From an uncultured Flavobacteriaceae bacterium (lineage in GTDB: Bacteria > Bacteroidota > Bacteroidia > Flavobacteriales > Flavobacteriaceae), in contig CAKZOO010000117.1 of the NCBI GenBank assembly GCA_937136455.1, positions 27,920 through 91,919 of the forward strand: 64,000 nt of DNA, in the 5' to 3' direction. The translations under genes were made by a program, and so were the position numbers. Position 1 is the first letter of the stretch. Every line of letters starts with the position of its first letter. Positions 26,221 through 34,863 of this stretch are shown one piece after another. The notes beneath the pieces were generated by a model, which saw only the letters and a program-made list of their open reading frames with translations, ran no database searches and was not told where the DNA came from.

Positions 26221-27397
26221 CTGTGTTGACTTGTTTGTAGATTTTTCCAGCATTTGCTGTTATTTTGATAAATCCTTTAGCATCCTCAGCAGTCCATGCT
26301 TTATTTTCTTCTCCATAGGATCCAAACTTGGCACTCATTAAATCGTGCTTGGATTCGATTCCATCTAAAGAAAAACGATAGGGGTGAAGACTTACAAAGA
26401 CATCGCCACTCACATTCTTTTGAGTATCTGTAAGGAAGGCTTCGATATTTCTCATCACTGGATCTAAATACTGACCTTCGTGTAAGAGCATGCCGTAGAA
26501 GTTTCCTTGACTTTCTTTTTGGTGTTGTTGCCATTTACTCAAACAGTGTTTTTCCAATAAGTGGTGTGCTTTGATGATCACAAGGGCAGCAGCAGCTTCA
26601 AAACCAACTCTACCTTTGATGCCAATAATAGTATCACCTACGTGAATATCTCTACCAATGGCATAGGCAGAAGCGATTGCTTCTAGAGCAATAATATTGT
26701 TGAGTGGACTGTCTTTCTTACCATCTAGAGCAACCAATTCCCCTTTTTCAAATGTCAATTGGAGCTTTCTTGAGCCCGATTCGCTTAATTGAGAAGGATA
26801 AGCTTCCTCTGGCAACGCGTTTTTAGAAGTTAAGGTTTCAACACCTCCAACTGAAGTTCCCCAAAGACCTCTGTTAATAGAGTATTTTGCCTTTTCCCAT
26901 GGATAGTCAATTCCATTTTCTTTGAGGTACTGAATTTCTTGTTCTCTAGTTAGGGTATTATCTCTAATTGGAGTAATGATTTTCTTTTCTGGAGCGATAA
27001 TGCTAAAGATTAAATCAAAACGAACCTGATCATTTCCGGCACCAGTAGATCCATGAGCGATGTATTCCGCTCCAATTTCGTTGGCGTAATTGGCAATCTC
27101 TATGGCTTGAATAATACGTTCTGCACTAACAGATAATGGATAGGTATTGTTCTTTAGTACATTTCCGTAGATGAGGTGTTTTACAACTTTGTCGTAAAAT
27201 GTTTGTACGGCATCGATTGACACATAGGTATGAGCACCTAATGCAAGTGCCTTTGATTCGATATCTGCAATTTCCTCTTTTGAAAATCCTCCGGTGTTAA
27301 CCGATACAGCGTGAACCTCATAACCTTCATTGGACAAACTCTTAGCGCAATAAGAGGTGTCTAATCCTCCACTGTATGCAATGACTAACTTTTTCAT
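26213..27397 (-). CDS. argG: Argininosuccinate synthase
   Basis: A 394-residue ATP-dependent ligase joining citrulline and aspartate. The PP-loop AYSGGLDTSYCAK is at the N-terminus. STGAGNDQVRFD and SINRGLWGTSVGG are also family-typical. It is second in the operon, 3 bases after the GNAT gene, and its last codons overlap the argC start. After ArgF' makes N-acylcitrulline, the deacylase must act before ArgG can use the product. Confidence 0.96.
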   Translation of the reverse strand: MKKLVIAYSGGLDTSYCAKSLSNEGYEVHAVSVNTGGFSKEEIADIESKALALGAHTYVSIDAVQTFYDKVVKHLIYGNVLKNNTYPLSVSAERIIQAIEIANYANEIGAEYIAHGSTGAGNDQVRFDLIFSIIAPEKKIITPIRDNTLTREQEIQYLKENGIDYPWEKAKYSINRGLWGTSVGGVETLTSKNALPEEAYPSQLSESGSRKLQLTFEKGELVALDGKKDSPLNNIIALEAIASAYAIGRDIHVGDTIIGIKGRVGFEAAAALVIIKAHHLLEKHCLSKWQQHQKESQGNFYGMLLHEGQYLDPVMRNIEAFLTDTQKNVSGDVFVSLHPYRFSLDGIESKHDLMSAKFGSYGEENKAWTAEDAKGFIKITANAGKIYKQVNTDD

Positions 27398-27400
27398 TTT

Positions 27401-28018
27401 TTACTCTTTTTTCTTTTTTAGAAATAATTTTTCTTTAATGTTTTTTAAACGTTGAAATGCTTTAGGATTAAACATTTTACCCATAGTGCTTTTCTTTTGC
27501 TCTGGATCGTAAAGCATCCCAGTACACAGACACATTTTGTGGTCTGTTCTGTTTAACACATCAAAATTCTTACAGGTTTTGCATCCATTCCAAAAATCTG
27601 GATCATCTGTTAGTTCTGAAAAGGTGACAGGTTTGTATCCTAATTCGTAATTGATTTTCATCACTGCTAGGCCTGTAGTGATTCCAAACAATTTTGCCTC
27701 TGGAAATTTTTTTCTTGAAAGTTCAAAGGCAGCTTTCTTAATTTTTTTGGCCAATCCTTGACCTCTGTAGTCTGGATTGACGATAAGTCCGGAGTTGGCG
27801 ACAAATTTATTGTGTCCCCAAACCTCTATATAGCAAAATCCTGCAAATTGGTCACCATCTAATGCGATGATGGCATTTTGATTTTCCATCTTTTTTTGGA
27901 TGTACTCAGGAGTCCTTTTTGCAATACCTGTTCCTCTGACTTTGGCCGATTCAGCTATGGTATCACAAATGACAGGAGCGTATTTAAAATGCGATTTATT
28001 AGCACTAACAATTTTCAT
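27401..28018 (-). CDS. GNAT acyltransferase heading the arginine operon (candidate N-acylglutamate synthase)
   Basis: A 205-residue GNAT protein with the acetyl-CoA loop NPDYRGQGLAKKIKK at about residues 83-97 and a C-terminal Cys-rich patch (CKTCKNF, KMCLCTGM). The patch is unusual for GNATs and could bind a metal. No classical argA or argJ is in the operon, so by position this gene is the best candidate for the first committed step, acylation of glutamate. That function is inferred from context only. The frame upstream of its ATG stays open back to the stop of the leader peptide at 28109. Confidence 0.8.
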   Translation of the reverse strand: MKIVSANKSHFKYAPVICDTIAESAKVRGTGIAKRTPEYIQKKMENQNAIIALDGDQFAGFCYIEVWGHNKFVANSGLIVNPDYRGQGLAKKIKKAAFELSRKKFPEAKLFGITTGLAVMKINYELGYKPVTFSELTDDPDFWNGCKTCKNFDVLNRTDHKMCLCTGMLYDPEQKKSTMGKMFNPKAFQRLKNIKEKLFLKKKKE

Positions 28019-28108
28019 TGTAGTTACTGGTATTAAATTGATAAAATTTTGATGAGGTTCTTGAGAGAGGAAATGGACACACCTAATTCCATAGATAATT
28101 TTGCACCC
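28019..28108 (-). promoter_or_regulatory. Leader segment between the arginine-rich peptide and the GNAT gene
   Basis: Ninety bases separate the leader stop from the GNAT ATG. On the RNA, a 5-bp hairpin CGCCC-GUAA-GGGUG (28117 to 28104) starts inside the last Arg/Pro codons and crosses the stop. A second weak stem GGAA...UUCC follows. I see no hairpin with a strong U-run, so termination is not obvious. Control by ribosome stalling on alternative folds is inferred. Confidence 0.4.
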
Positions 28109-28165
28109 TTACGGGCGGCGGCGTCTTGGGAAACGCAATATACTATGTGCGATTGTGTTATTCAT
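28109..28165 (-). CDS. Candidate arginine leader peptide, 18 residues
   Basis: The reading frame MNNTIAHSILRFPRRRRP has five Arg among its last eight residues (codons CGT, AGA, CGC, CGC, CGC) and begins a few bases after the predicted transcription start. It lies 90 bases upstream of the first gene of the arginine operon. Short peptides rich in the end-product amino acid are the signature of attenuation control. What is seen is the frame, the promoter and the context. Translation and regulatory action are inferred. The codon order places the Arg run directly at a hairpin. Confidence 0.6.
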   Translation of the reverse strand: MNNTIAHSILRFPRRRRP

Positions 28166-28170
28166 CGACA

Positions 28171-28205
28171 CAAATATAGTGTTTTCCCATAATTAGAGGA
28201 GTCAA
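28171..28205 (-). promoter_or_regulatory. Predicted promoter of the arginine operon
   Basis: On the minus strand TTGAC (28205-28201) is followed 22 bases later by TATATTTG (28178-28171), an exact TAnnTTTG match. Transcription would start about 28165-28168, so the leader peptide ATG would be nearly leaderless. Confidence 0.65.
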
Positions 28206-28288
28206 GCATCAATTTTTAACAAAAACATCGATGGAACCTCAAAAAAATCATAAATATCAAATTCCTCCTATCTTAATTTTAAGGATTC

Positions 28289-28834
28289 TTATTCTGTGAT
28301 TTTTAAATTGAAGATCACCGATAGATCCGTAGCCCCTCCAGCCGTGGCAGGATTGCCATCATTTGGTTTTGTAGGTAAGTGCCTAAGGATGAATTGTAAT
28401 TGGCCTTCAGATACTGACAAGGTGGTTAGACTAAATGTTGTTCCTAGGTAATAACCATTCAAATCAATATTGACTGGTTCTATAGTCGCATTTAATCCAT
28501 TGACTACGTAAAAGACCTGATGATCGTTAGACTCCTCTTCGATTTCTAAAGTGATGTCTTCTGCTGGTGATTCACTTTCGTTAAGGAATTGTAGCTTGCC
28601 GCTATAGGTCGTGTTAGGTTTTAAATTTGGAGCTTGAAAAACTCCTTGATTCGGACCATCACCATCCAAATCGGTATAGCGTAATTCGATTTGATCTGTA
28701 GCCGACTCTAGTGTTACAACAAGAGTTGTAATCAATTCTTCTTCGTTGATAAGCTCTGGAGCTTCAAGGGTTTTAACACAAGAGTTTAAAAAAATTAATG
28801 AGATAAGACTAGTAAAAAAAGTGATGTTCTTCAT
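28289..28834 (-). CDS. Small lipoprotein partner of a TonB-dependent receptor
   Basis: I begin at the ATG at 28834 (MKNITFFTSLISLIFLNSC), which gives a lipoprotein signal with lipobox LNSC. An earlier start would lie inside the receptor gene. The 181 residues are mostly beta-strand-like, with acidic stretches (EEELITTL, ESESPAED) and a loop RHLPTKPNDGNPATAGG. I do not recognise a named domain. It begins one base after the receptor stop, so it is almost surely made with it and may hand over or capture the same ligand. A metal or heme ligand is possible but not shown. Confidence 0.8.
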   Translation of the reverse strand: MKNITFFTSLISLIFLNSCVKTLEAPELINEEELITTLVVTLESATDQIELRYTDLDGDGPNQGVFQAPNLKPNTTYSGKLQFLNESESPAEDITLEIEEESNDHQVFYVVNGLNATIEPVNIDLNGYYLGTTFSLTTLSVSEGQLQFILRHLPTKPNDGNPATAGGATDLSVIFNLKITE

Positions 28835-28835
28835 T

Positions 28836-31238
28836 TTAATAATTGATTTTGTATTGTACAGTAATAGTTCTTCCCATTTCATCTGAGAAATAACGCATAG
28901 CGTTGAGGTAATTTCTGTAGCTTGTATTTAATAGGTTGTTTACTCTTATCGAAAGCGAGGACTGATTACTCAAATTTAGATTCGCAAAAAGTCCCAAAAG
29001 CTGATACGCCTTTGGAGTGCTGCTGATATCGATGAGCTTCCACTGGTTATCTTCGGGAATGTAGATGTTAAAGTTATAATCTGGATATCGGTTTTGTTTT
29101 CCTACAGATGTAGCTTTAATTCCAAATTGATTGCCACTGCGATCTGATAGCGACAACTCATTGTTGAATTGAAGAGGAGGTATGGAGATCAAGGCTTCAT
29201 TTTTGTCAAGATCTGTAGCGTGAACCCATGAAAATTGTGAATTGTACTCAATAGAATTTGATAACTTTTGTTTAAAATCAATATCTAATCCGTAGAGTTC
29301 TGCCTTTGTTTGTTCATAGCTCCACACCTGAAAAAATCCTCTGATGGTTTGAGTTACCTCAAATGGTCTCAGGAAAATGAAATCTTCAATGGCGTTGTAA
29401 AAGGGTTGTATGGAGAGATTTGTTGAACTTGATTGATGCTCAATAGCTACTGAAAGTTTGGTGGAGGTTTCTTGTTTAAAACTCAAATCTCCTAATTCAA
29501 TTCTCGAAGCTGAATGATGTAAGCCATCGCTAAATAATTCTGCAGGGTTTGGGGCTCTTTTTGAACGGGTGATATTTGCTGCCAGATTCGTTTTAGATCC
29601 AAAATGAGCGTGATAGCCTAATGTAGCGGTAAGGGATGGAAATTGAAAATCAGGATTGGTCAATACTTGATTCTCTGATTCTGATATTACAAAATCACTA
29701 AAGAGTTGGTCGTATCCTTGGTCTTCCCATCTTGATTTTTGGTAGAATTTATAGGACTTCAGATCGATGTAGTCGAATCGAAGACCAAATTCAAATGCTG
29801 ATGTATCCTCCATTTCATAATCTGCAACAGCATAAATGCCGGCGTGTAATTTCACATAATCAGGGATCAATCTTTTGACTCCAGTATCTGGATTGGAATA
29901 ATTGAATTGATATTTTCCTAGAACCCCAGTTTTGTATTGAAAACCATTTGATCTGTAAGAGTGATAATCTAAACTTAAAGATTCTGATAAGAGTTCAAGA
30001 TCTAAAGCTGCAATATTTTTTTGATCGCCAATTCTCAAATCGTATTCCTTACGGTGATTGTTTTGATAATCAAATTGCAATAGAAGTTTGCCTTTGTCTC
30101 TAATGATGGAATAAGCATTGACTTTTAGCAGCATATGATCGACCTCTTGTCTTGGAGCATTGATTTGATAGCTAAAGTCCGTTAAGGCTGTGGGACGGTC
30201 TGCATTTAAAGCTCTATAGAGATCTGAAGCATCTCCAATATGAGAAGCAGACAGAATTCCTATCGTTGAATTGACATAAGAGAAGTAAGATGAGATTCCC
30301 TTTTGGGTTGTTTTTTTTGCGATATAGGCTGAAAGGTTTTTATGTTCATTTCCACTATTGGTCAAATAATAGTTTGGAGTTTGAACATCTCCTTGTTTTT
30401 TGTAGGAAGATTGAAGTTTTGCCTGTAGGCCGTTTTTCTTACTGAAGATCAATGCTGAATTGATAAAGGCAGCACGTCCGTTTGTTTCAGTTCCGATAAT
30501 AGACCTTCCGTAAATGGAATCTTTAAATGCTATTTTTTCTGGTTCGGCTAGGATAATTCCTCCAATAGCATCTCCTCCGTATTGTAAGGCATTAGCTCCT
30601 TTGACAACAGTGATGGAGGAAGCGGTATTGACGTCCATATTAGGAGCGTGTTCAGATCCCCATTCTTGGTCTTCCATACGAACTCCATTGTTGACAATCA
30701 TGACTCTAGATGAATGCAATCCATTGATAATAGGTTTGCTGATGGCATTTCCAGTACTCAAACTAGTCACTCCACTTATTTTTGAAACGATATCAGCGAG
30801 TTGAAGGGAGCTGTTTTGTTGAATTGACTCAGATTCGATACGTTTTTCTACTCCTGAATCTGAAACAGATAAATACGATTTACTGGCAACAGTGACTTCG
30901 TCAAGTTCCTCGATATGGTGTTCGAGTTCAATAGATATGTCTGTTGCATTTTTGTATAGTTCAACTTTGTACTCAATAGGCTTGCATCCAATGTGTTCAA
31001 AATAGAGTGTATAAGTACCTGCGCAGAGATTAGTGAGTTCAAACTGTCCTTTTGAATTGCTAAAAGCAGTTTTGTTGTTTTCGAGAATCAAAACAGAACT
31101 AGCTTCTAATGGAGTATCGTCGTGAGAATCTACGATGACTCCTTTGATTTGTAGATTACATTGTTGAGCTATTGCAGAGGGAGCACTCAAAATTAAGAGC
31201 CCAACAATTAAAATGGTATGGAAGAGGGTTTTAAACAT
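28836..31238 (-). CDS. TonB-dependent receptor with N-terminal carboxypeptidase-like domain (ZnuD-like features)
   Basis: An outer-membrane receptor of about 800 residues. I start at the ATG at 31238 (MFKTLFHTILIVGLL), because the predicted promoter element overlaps the longer start. After a signal peptide ending APSAIAQQ come a CNA/carboxypeptidase-like fold (IKGVIVDSHDDTPLEA), a plug (SLQLADIVSKISGVT, ANALQYGGDAIGGIILAEP) and a barrel. The segment RAPNPAELFSDGLHHSASRIELGDL resembles zinc receptors of the ZnuD group, given here as RAPNPAELFSDG and IELGDL. The length is shorter than SusC, and no SusD follows. Zinc as the ligand is only a suggestion. Confidence 0.87.
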   Translation of the reverse strand: MFKTLFHTILIVGLLILSAPSAIAQQCNLQIKGVIVDSHDDTPLEASSVLILENNKTAFSNSKGQFELTNLCAGTYTLYFEHIGCKPIEYKVELYKNATDISIELEHHIEELDEVTVASKSYLSVSDSGVEKRIESESIQQNSSLQLADIVSKISGVTSLSTGNAISKPIINGLHSSRVMIVNNGVRMEDQEWGSEHAPNMDVNTASSITVVKGANALQYGGDAIGGIILAEPEKIAFKDSIYGRSIIGTETNGRAAFINSALIFSKKNGLQAKLQSSYKKQGDVQTPNYYLTNSGNEHKNLSAYIAKKTTQKGISSYFSYVNSTIGILSASHIGDASDLYRALNADRPTALTDFSYQINAPRQEVDHMLLKVNAYSIIRDKGKLLLQFDYQNNHRKEYDLRIGDQKNIAALDLELLSESLSLDYHSYRSNGFQYKTGVLGKYQFNYSNPDTGVKRLIPDYVKLHAGIYAVADYEMEDTSAFEFGLRFDYIDLKSYKFYQKSRWEDQGYDQLFSDFVISESENQVLTNPDFQFPSLTATLGYHAHFGSKTNLAANITRSKRAPNPAELFSDGLHHSASRIELGDLSFKQETSTKLSVAIEHQSSSTNLSIQPFYNAIEDFIFLRPFEVTQTIRGFFQVWSYEQTKAELYGLDIDFKQKLSNSIEYNSQFSWVHATDLDKNEALISIPPLQFNNELSLSDRSGNQFGIKATSVGKQNRYPDYNFNIYIPEDNQWKLIDISSTPKAYQLLGLFANLNLSNQSSLSIRVNNLLNTSYRNYLNAMRYFSDEMGRTITVQYKINY

Positions 31239-31247
31239 AAATACACT

Positions 31248-31255
31248 CAAATATA
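31248..31255 (-). promoter_or_regulatory. Predicted -7 element (TATATTTG) of the TonB receptor operon
   Basis: An exact TAnnTTTG match on the minus strand, 9 bases before the chosen ATG at 31238. It gives a near-leaderless transcript. No clear -33 TTG is visible. Confidence 0.45.
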
Positions 31256-31318
31256 CTAGTTAATTAAGAATTATACATCGTATTTTTACCTTAATGAACT
31301 CATTAATCATCAATAATC

Positions 31319-33169
31319 ATGCCTAGGATCAAATATTTATTTAGCAGTTTTCTTTTTTTGTTTTTTAGTGGAATTTCTTTTGCTCAATTAGAACAGGTAG
31401 AACCTCCCTTTTGGTGGGAAGGTATGAATCGATCTGAGATTCAATTAGTGTTTTATGGAAATGAAATAGGAGTAGGAGATTTGTATTTGGACGGACAAAA
31501 AGTCGATGAAGTGATCAAGACTGAGAATGAAAATTATCTGTTTTACAATTGGGAGACCAAGGATTTAAAAGCAGGTTCCTATTTGTTTGAACTAAAAAAA
31601 GGAAAAAAGAGAATTGCTACCTATGCTTATGAGTTAAAGAAAAGAAGAGAAGGCAGTGCTCAGCGCGAGGGCTTTAGTTCTCAGGATGCTGTCTATTTAT
31701 TGATGCCTGATCGTTTTGCAAATGGGGAACCATCTAATGATTCCACTAAAGACACCTATGAAAAGGCTAATTTGGAAGATCCATGGGGAAGACATGGAGG
31801 GGATATTCAAGGGATTATAAAGAATTTAGACTATATAAAGGAGCTCGGCATGACCGCTTTGTGGAGTACTCCGCTATTGGAGGATAACGACAAAAGAGGA
31901 TCCTATCACGGATATGCTTGTAGCGATACTTATCATATCGATAGTAGGTACGGAGGAAATTCGGCTTATTTAAAGCTGAGTGAAGAATTACACAAACGAA
32001 ACATGAAACTCATTAAAGATTATGTGACCAATCACTGGAGTTTAGAGCACTATATGATTAAAGACCTGCCTTCAAAGGATTGGATTCATTACTTTGATGG
32101 TGAAAACGGTTATGCACAGACGAATTATCGACTCAGTACCGTTTACGATACCAATGCTTCAAAAGCAGACAGCTTTTTGGCAGAAAAGGGATGGTTTGTA
32201 CCTTCCATGCCCGATTTAAATCAATCCAACCCAATGATGCTTAATTATCTGATAGATAACGCGATTTGGTGGATTGAATACGCTGATTTAGACGGATATC
32301 GAGTGGATACTTATCCTTATACCGAAAAGGAAGGAGTCACCACTTGGACCAAGGCCATTATGGCTGAATACCCCAATTTTAATATAGTCGGTGAATCCTG
32401 GTATCACGATACGGCATCTATAGCCTATTGGCAAAAAGATTCTAAGCTTGCTGAAATCCAAAATTTCAATTCAGAACTCCCTTCAGTGATGGACTTTGTG
32501 TTTTTTGAAACCCTACAGCGTATGATGACTTATGAACCTTCTTGGGATAAAGGACTCATTGAGATGTACAATGGAATAGGAATGGATTATTTGTATCCAG
32601 ACATCAACAATGTGATGATCTTTGCTGAGAATCACGACACCATGCGTTTTAATGAAAAGAATGAATCACTAGGTGATTTTAAAATTGCGATGACCCTTTT
32701 GGCAACTACAAGAGGAATCCCACAGTTGTACTATGGATCTGAAATAGGATTTAAGGGTGATAAGGCCAAAGGTGATGCCGACTTGCGTAAGGATATGCCC
32801 GGTGGTTGGCCAAATGATGAGTGTTCGGTATTTGATGCTGAAACTCGTACATCAAAAGAGCAATCTTATTTTGACATCGTTAAAACCTTATTCCAATGGA
32901 GACAGCATCAAGAGTTGATTCACAGAGGGAAAACGGTTCATTTTATTCCTTTTAACGAGGTCTATGTGTACTTTAGAGTTCTAGATCAAAAAGCAGTAAT
33001 GGTGGTTGTCAATGCTTCAAAAGAGGATCAATCCATCGAACTCTCTCGATTTAATGAATTATTGAATGCCTATTCACAAGGATCAGAGCTGTTTAGTGGA
33101 AAGCAAGTAGACATCAAAAAAACATTGAGCATCCCAGCTAGAGATGCCCAAGTTTTTGAATTGTTCTAG
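31319..33169 (+). CDS. GH13 neopullulanase/cyclomaltodextrinase-like alpha-amylase (SusA-like)
   Basis: A 616-residue exported amylase. A signal peptide ends at FFSGISFAQ. The N-terminal domain with VEPPFWWEGMNRSEIQL is the cyclomaltodextrinase/neopullulanase N-domain. The GH13 core holds KDYVTNH, GYRVDTYPY (nucleophile), NIVGESWYH (acid/base) and FAENHDTMRF. A C-terminal beta domain follows. It probably degrades pullulan, starch or cyclodextrins in the periplasm. It is 20 kb from the susC arm and monocistronic, so it may be controlled with the maltose locus in trans. Its 3' end overlaps the GMC gene by 4 bases on the opposite strand. Confidence 0.92.
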   Translation: MPRIKYLFSSFLFLFFSGISFAQLEQVEPPFWWEGMNRSEIQLVFYGNEIGVGDLYLDGQKVDEVIKTENENYLFYNWETKDLKAGSYLFELKKGKKRIATYAYELKKRREGSAQREGFSSQDAVYLLMPDRFANGEPSNDSTKDTYEKANLEDPWGRHGGDIQGIIKNLDYIKELGMTALWSTPLLEDNDKRGSYHGYACSDTYHIDSRYGGNSAYLKLSEELHKRNMKLIKDYVTNHWSLEHYMIKDLPSKDWIHYFDGENGYAQTNYRLSTVYDTNASKADSFLAEKGWFVPSMPDLNQSNPMMLNYLIDNAIWWIEYADLDGYRVDTYPYTEKEGVTTWTKAIMAEYPNFNIVGESWYHDTASIAYWQKDSKLAEIQNFNSELPSVMDFVFFETLQRMMTYEPSWDKGLIEMYNGIGMDYLYPDINNVMIFAENHDTMRFNEKNESLGDFKIAMTLLATTRGIPQLYYGSEIGFKGDKAKGDADLRKDMPGGWPNDECSVFDAETRTSKEQSYFDIVKTLFQWRQHQELIHRGKTVHFIPFNEVYVYFRVLDQKAVMVVVNASKEDQSIELSRFNELLNAYSQGSELFSGKQVDIKKTLSIPARDAQVFELF

Positions 33170-34863
33170 AGTCTTCCTTCTTTAAATTCCTTTGCGGCAA
33201 ACTGTGCTGCTCTAGCAGAGAGTGCCATAAAGGTCAGTGAAGGGTTTTGAGTCGATGTGGAAGTCATACAGGCTCCATCGGTTACAAAGACATTTTTACA
33301 CAAATGCATTTGATTCCACTCGTTGAGCATGGAAGTCTTGGGATCTTTACCCATTCGTACGCCTCCCATTTCATGGATGTCATTTCCAGGGTTTCTTCCG
33401 TTATCATTTGTTTTGATATTGGTAAAGCCAGCCTTTTCAAACATACTAGTCATTTCTCTAAAGAAATCTTGGATCATTTTCTCATCGTTTTCATCGTAAT
33501 CGATATCGATGTGAAGCATCGGAATTCCCCAACGGTCTACTTTGGTGTCATCTAAATAAACTCTATTGGATGCTTTAGGAATGGTTTCACCCATCATATG
33601 AGATCCTACACGCCATTTGCCAGTTTCGTGACTCGCAAATAGATTGTTTTTAAGCTCCTCTCCAATGCCTTCAGAGGAAGTTTCGCGAATTGGATTCGCA
33701 CCAAATCCAGCCGCATATCCTCTTAAGAAATCAGTCTCTTGCTTGTATACATTTCTAAAACGTGGAATGTAATGAGATGTAGGTTTTTTGCCTTCGGTGG
33801 TCTTGTCTGCAAAACCGTCGTATTCTCCGCTGATGGTCGCTCTGTAATTGTGAAATGCTACATAGGTTCCAAGTAGTCCGTGATCGTTTCCTAGTCCATT
33901 TGGAAAGCGCTTTGACTTGGAATTTAAGAGGATTAAATTGGTGTTTAAAGTCGCAGCTGTTACAAAAACAATAGAGGCGTAATAATCGATTTGTTCATTG
34001 GTATTGGAGTCGATGATTCGAACACCAACAGCTTTGTTTAATTCTTCGTCAAAGAGTACGGAGTGAACTACAGAATGCGTTCTCATGGTAAGATTCCCTG
34101 TGTTCATTGCAGCAGGAACAACCGTAGAATTTGAGTTAAAATAACCCCCAAAAGGACATCCTCTCTGGCAGACCGTTCGACTCATACAACGTCCTCTTCC
34201 TTGGGCTACGTATTCTGGTTTGCTCTCCGAAAGGTGAGCACATCTTCCATAAATCACATGGCGATCATCGTATGATTCTTTGATGACTTTTGAAAAGTAT
34301 TCTTCGACACAGTTGGTCTCAAAAGGCTTTAGGAATTCTCCATCTGGAAGCGTATCTACACCGTCTTTGGATCCACTAACACCTATGAATTTTTCAACTT
34401 GACTGTAGTAAGGAGCGATATCTTTATAACGTATAGGCCAATCTACTGCAAATCCATCCCTTGCTGGTCCTTCAAAGTCAAAATCGCTCCAGCGTTGAAC
34501 TTGACGAGCCCACATAATGGATTTACCACCAACTTGATATCCTCTGAGCCAATCAAAGGGTTTGTCTTGAATATAAGGGTGTTCGTCGTCCTTTACAAAA
34601 AAGTGCTTGGCATCTTCTCTAAAGGCATAACAACGGCTTACAATTGGATTTTCTTTTCGCTCTTTGGCAGTTAATCCTCCTCGGTGTTCAAATTCCCAAG
34701 GTCTGAGATTGGTCGTTGGATAATCTTTGATGTGTTCAACATTTCTTCCACGCTCTAATAAAAGCGTTTTTAAACCTGCTTCACATAGTTCTTTGCTGGC
34801 CCATCCTCCTGACATTCCAGCTCCGATAACAATGGCATCGAATGTGTTTTGCTTTTGACTCAT
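33166..34863 (-). CDS. GMC-family FAD oxidoreductase
   Basis: I choose the ATG at 34863 (MSQKQNTFDAIVIGAG), which overlaps the stop of the upstream gene as ATGA. The longer start at 34884 would run further into it. The roughly 565 residues have the FAD loop VIGAGMSGGWASKEL, the substrate-domain region NPGNDIHEMGGVRMG (His-x-x-GG-x-RMG, conserved in gluconate/sorbitol-type members) and the C-terminal ACMTSTSTQNPSLT. A Cys-rich block (CMSRTVCQRGCPFGG) is typical of this subgroup. With its small subunit upstream, it probably oxidises a sugar or sugar alcohol in the periplasm. The substrate is unknown. Confidence 0.9.
   Translation of the reverse strand: MSQKQNTFDAIVIGAGMSGGWASKELCEAGLKTLLLERGRNVEHIKDYPTTNLRPWEFEHRGGLTAKERKENPIVSRCYAFREDAKHFFVKDDEHPYIQDKPFDWLRGYQVGGKSIMWARQVQRWSDFDFEGPARDGFAVDWPIRYKDIAPYYSQVEKFIGVSGSKDGVDTLPDGEFLKPFETNCVEEYFSKVIKESYDDRHVIYGRCAHLSESKPEYVAQGRGRCMSRTVCQRGCPFGGYFNSNSTVVPAAMNTGNLTMRTHSVVHSVLFDEELNKAVGVRIIDSNTNEQIDYYASIVFVTAATLNTNLILLNSKSKRFPNGLGNDHGLLGTYVAFHNYRATISGEYDGFADKTTEGKKPTSHYIPRFRNVYKQETDFLRGYAAGFGANPIRETSSEGIGEELKNNLFASHETGKWRVGSHMMGETIPKASNRVYLDDTKVDRWGIPMLHIDIDYDENDEKMIQDFFREMTSMFEKAGFTNIKTNDNGRNPGNDIHEMGGVRMGKDPKTSMLNEWNQMHLCKNVFVTDGACMTSTSTQNPSLTFMALSARAAQFAAKEFKEGRL

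Noticed and set aside
28013..28146. A third minus-strand frame over the Arg leader reads about 34 codons (CVSQDAAARKGAKLSMELG ...).
   Set aside because: It has no usable start codon after its upstream stop and lies entirely over the leader. The Arg-rich frame explains the region better.
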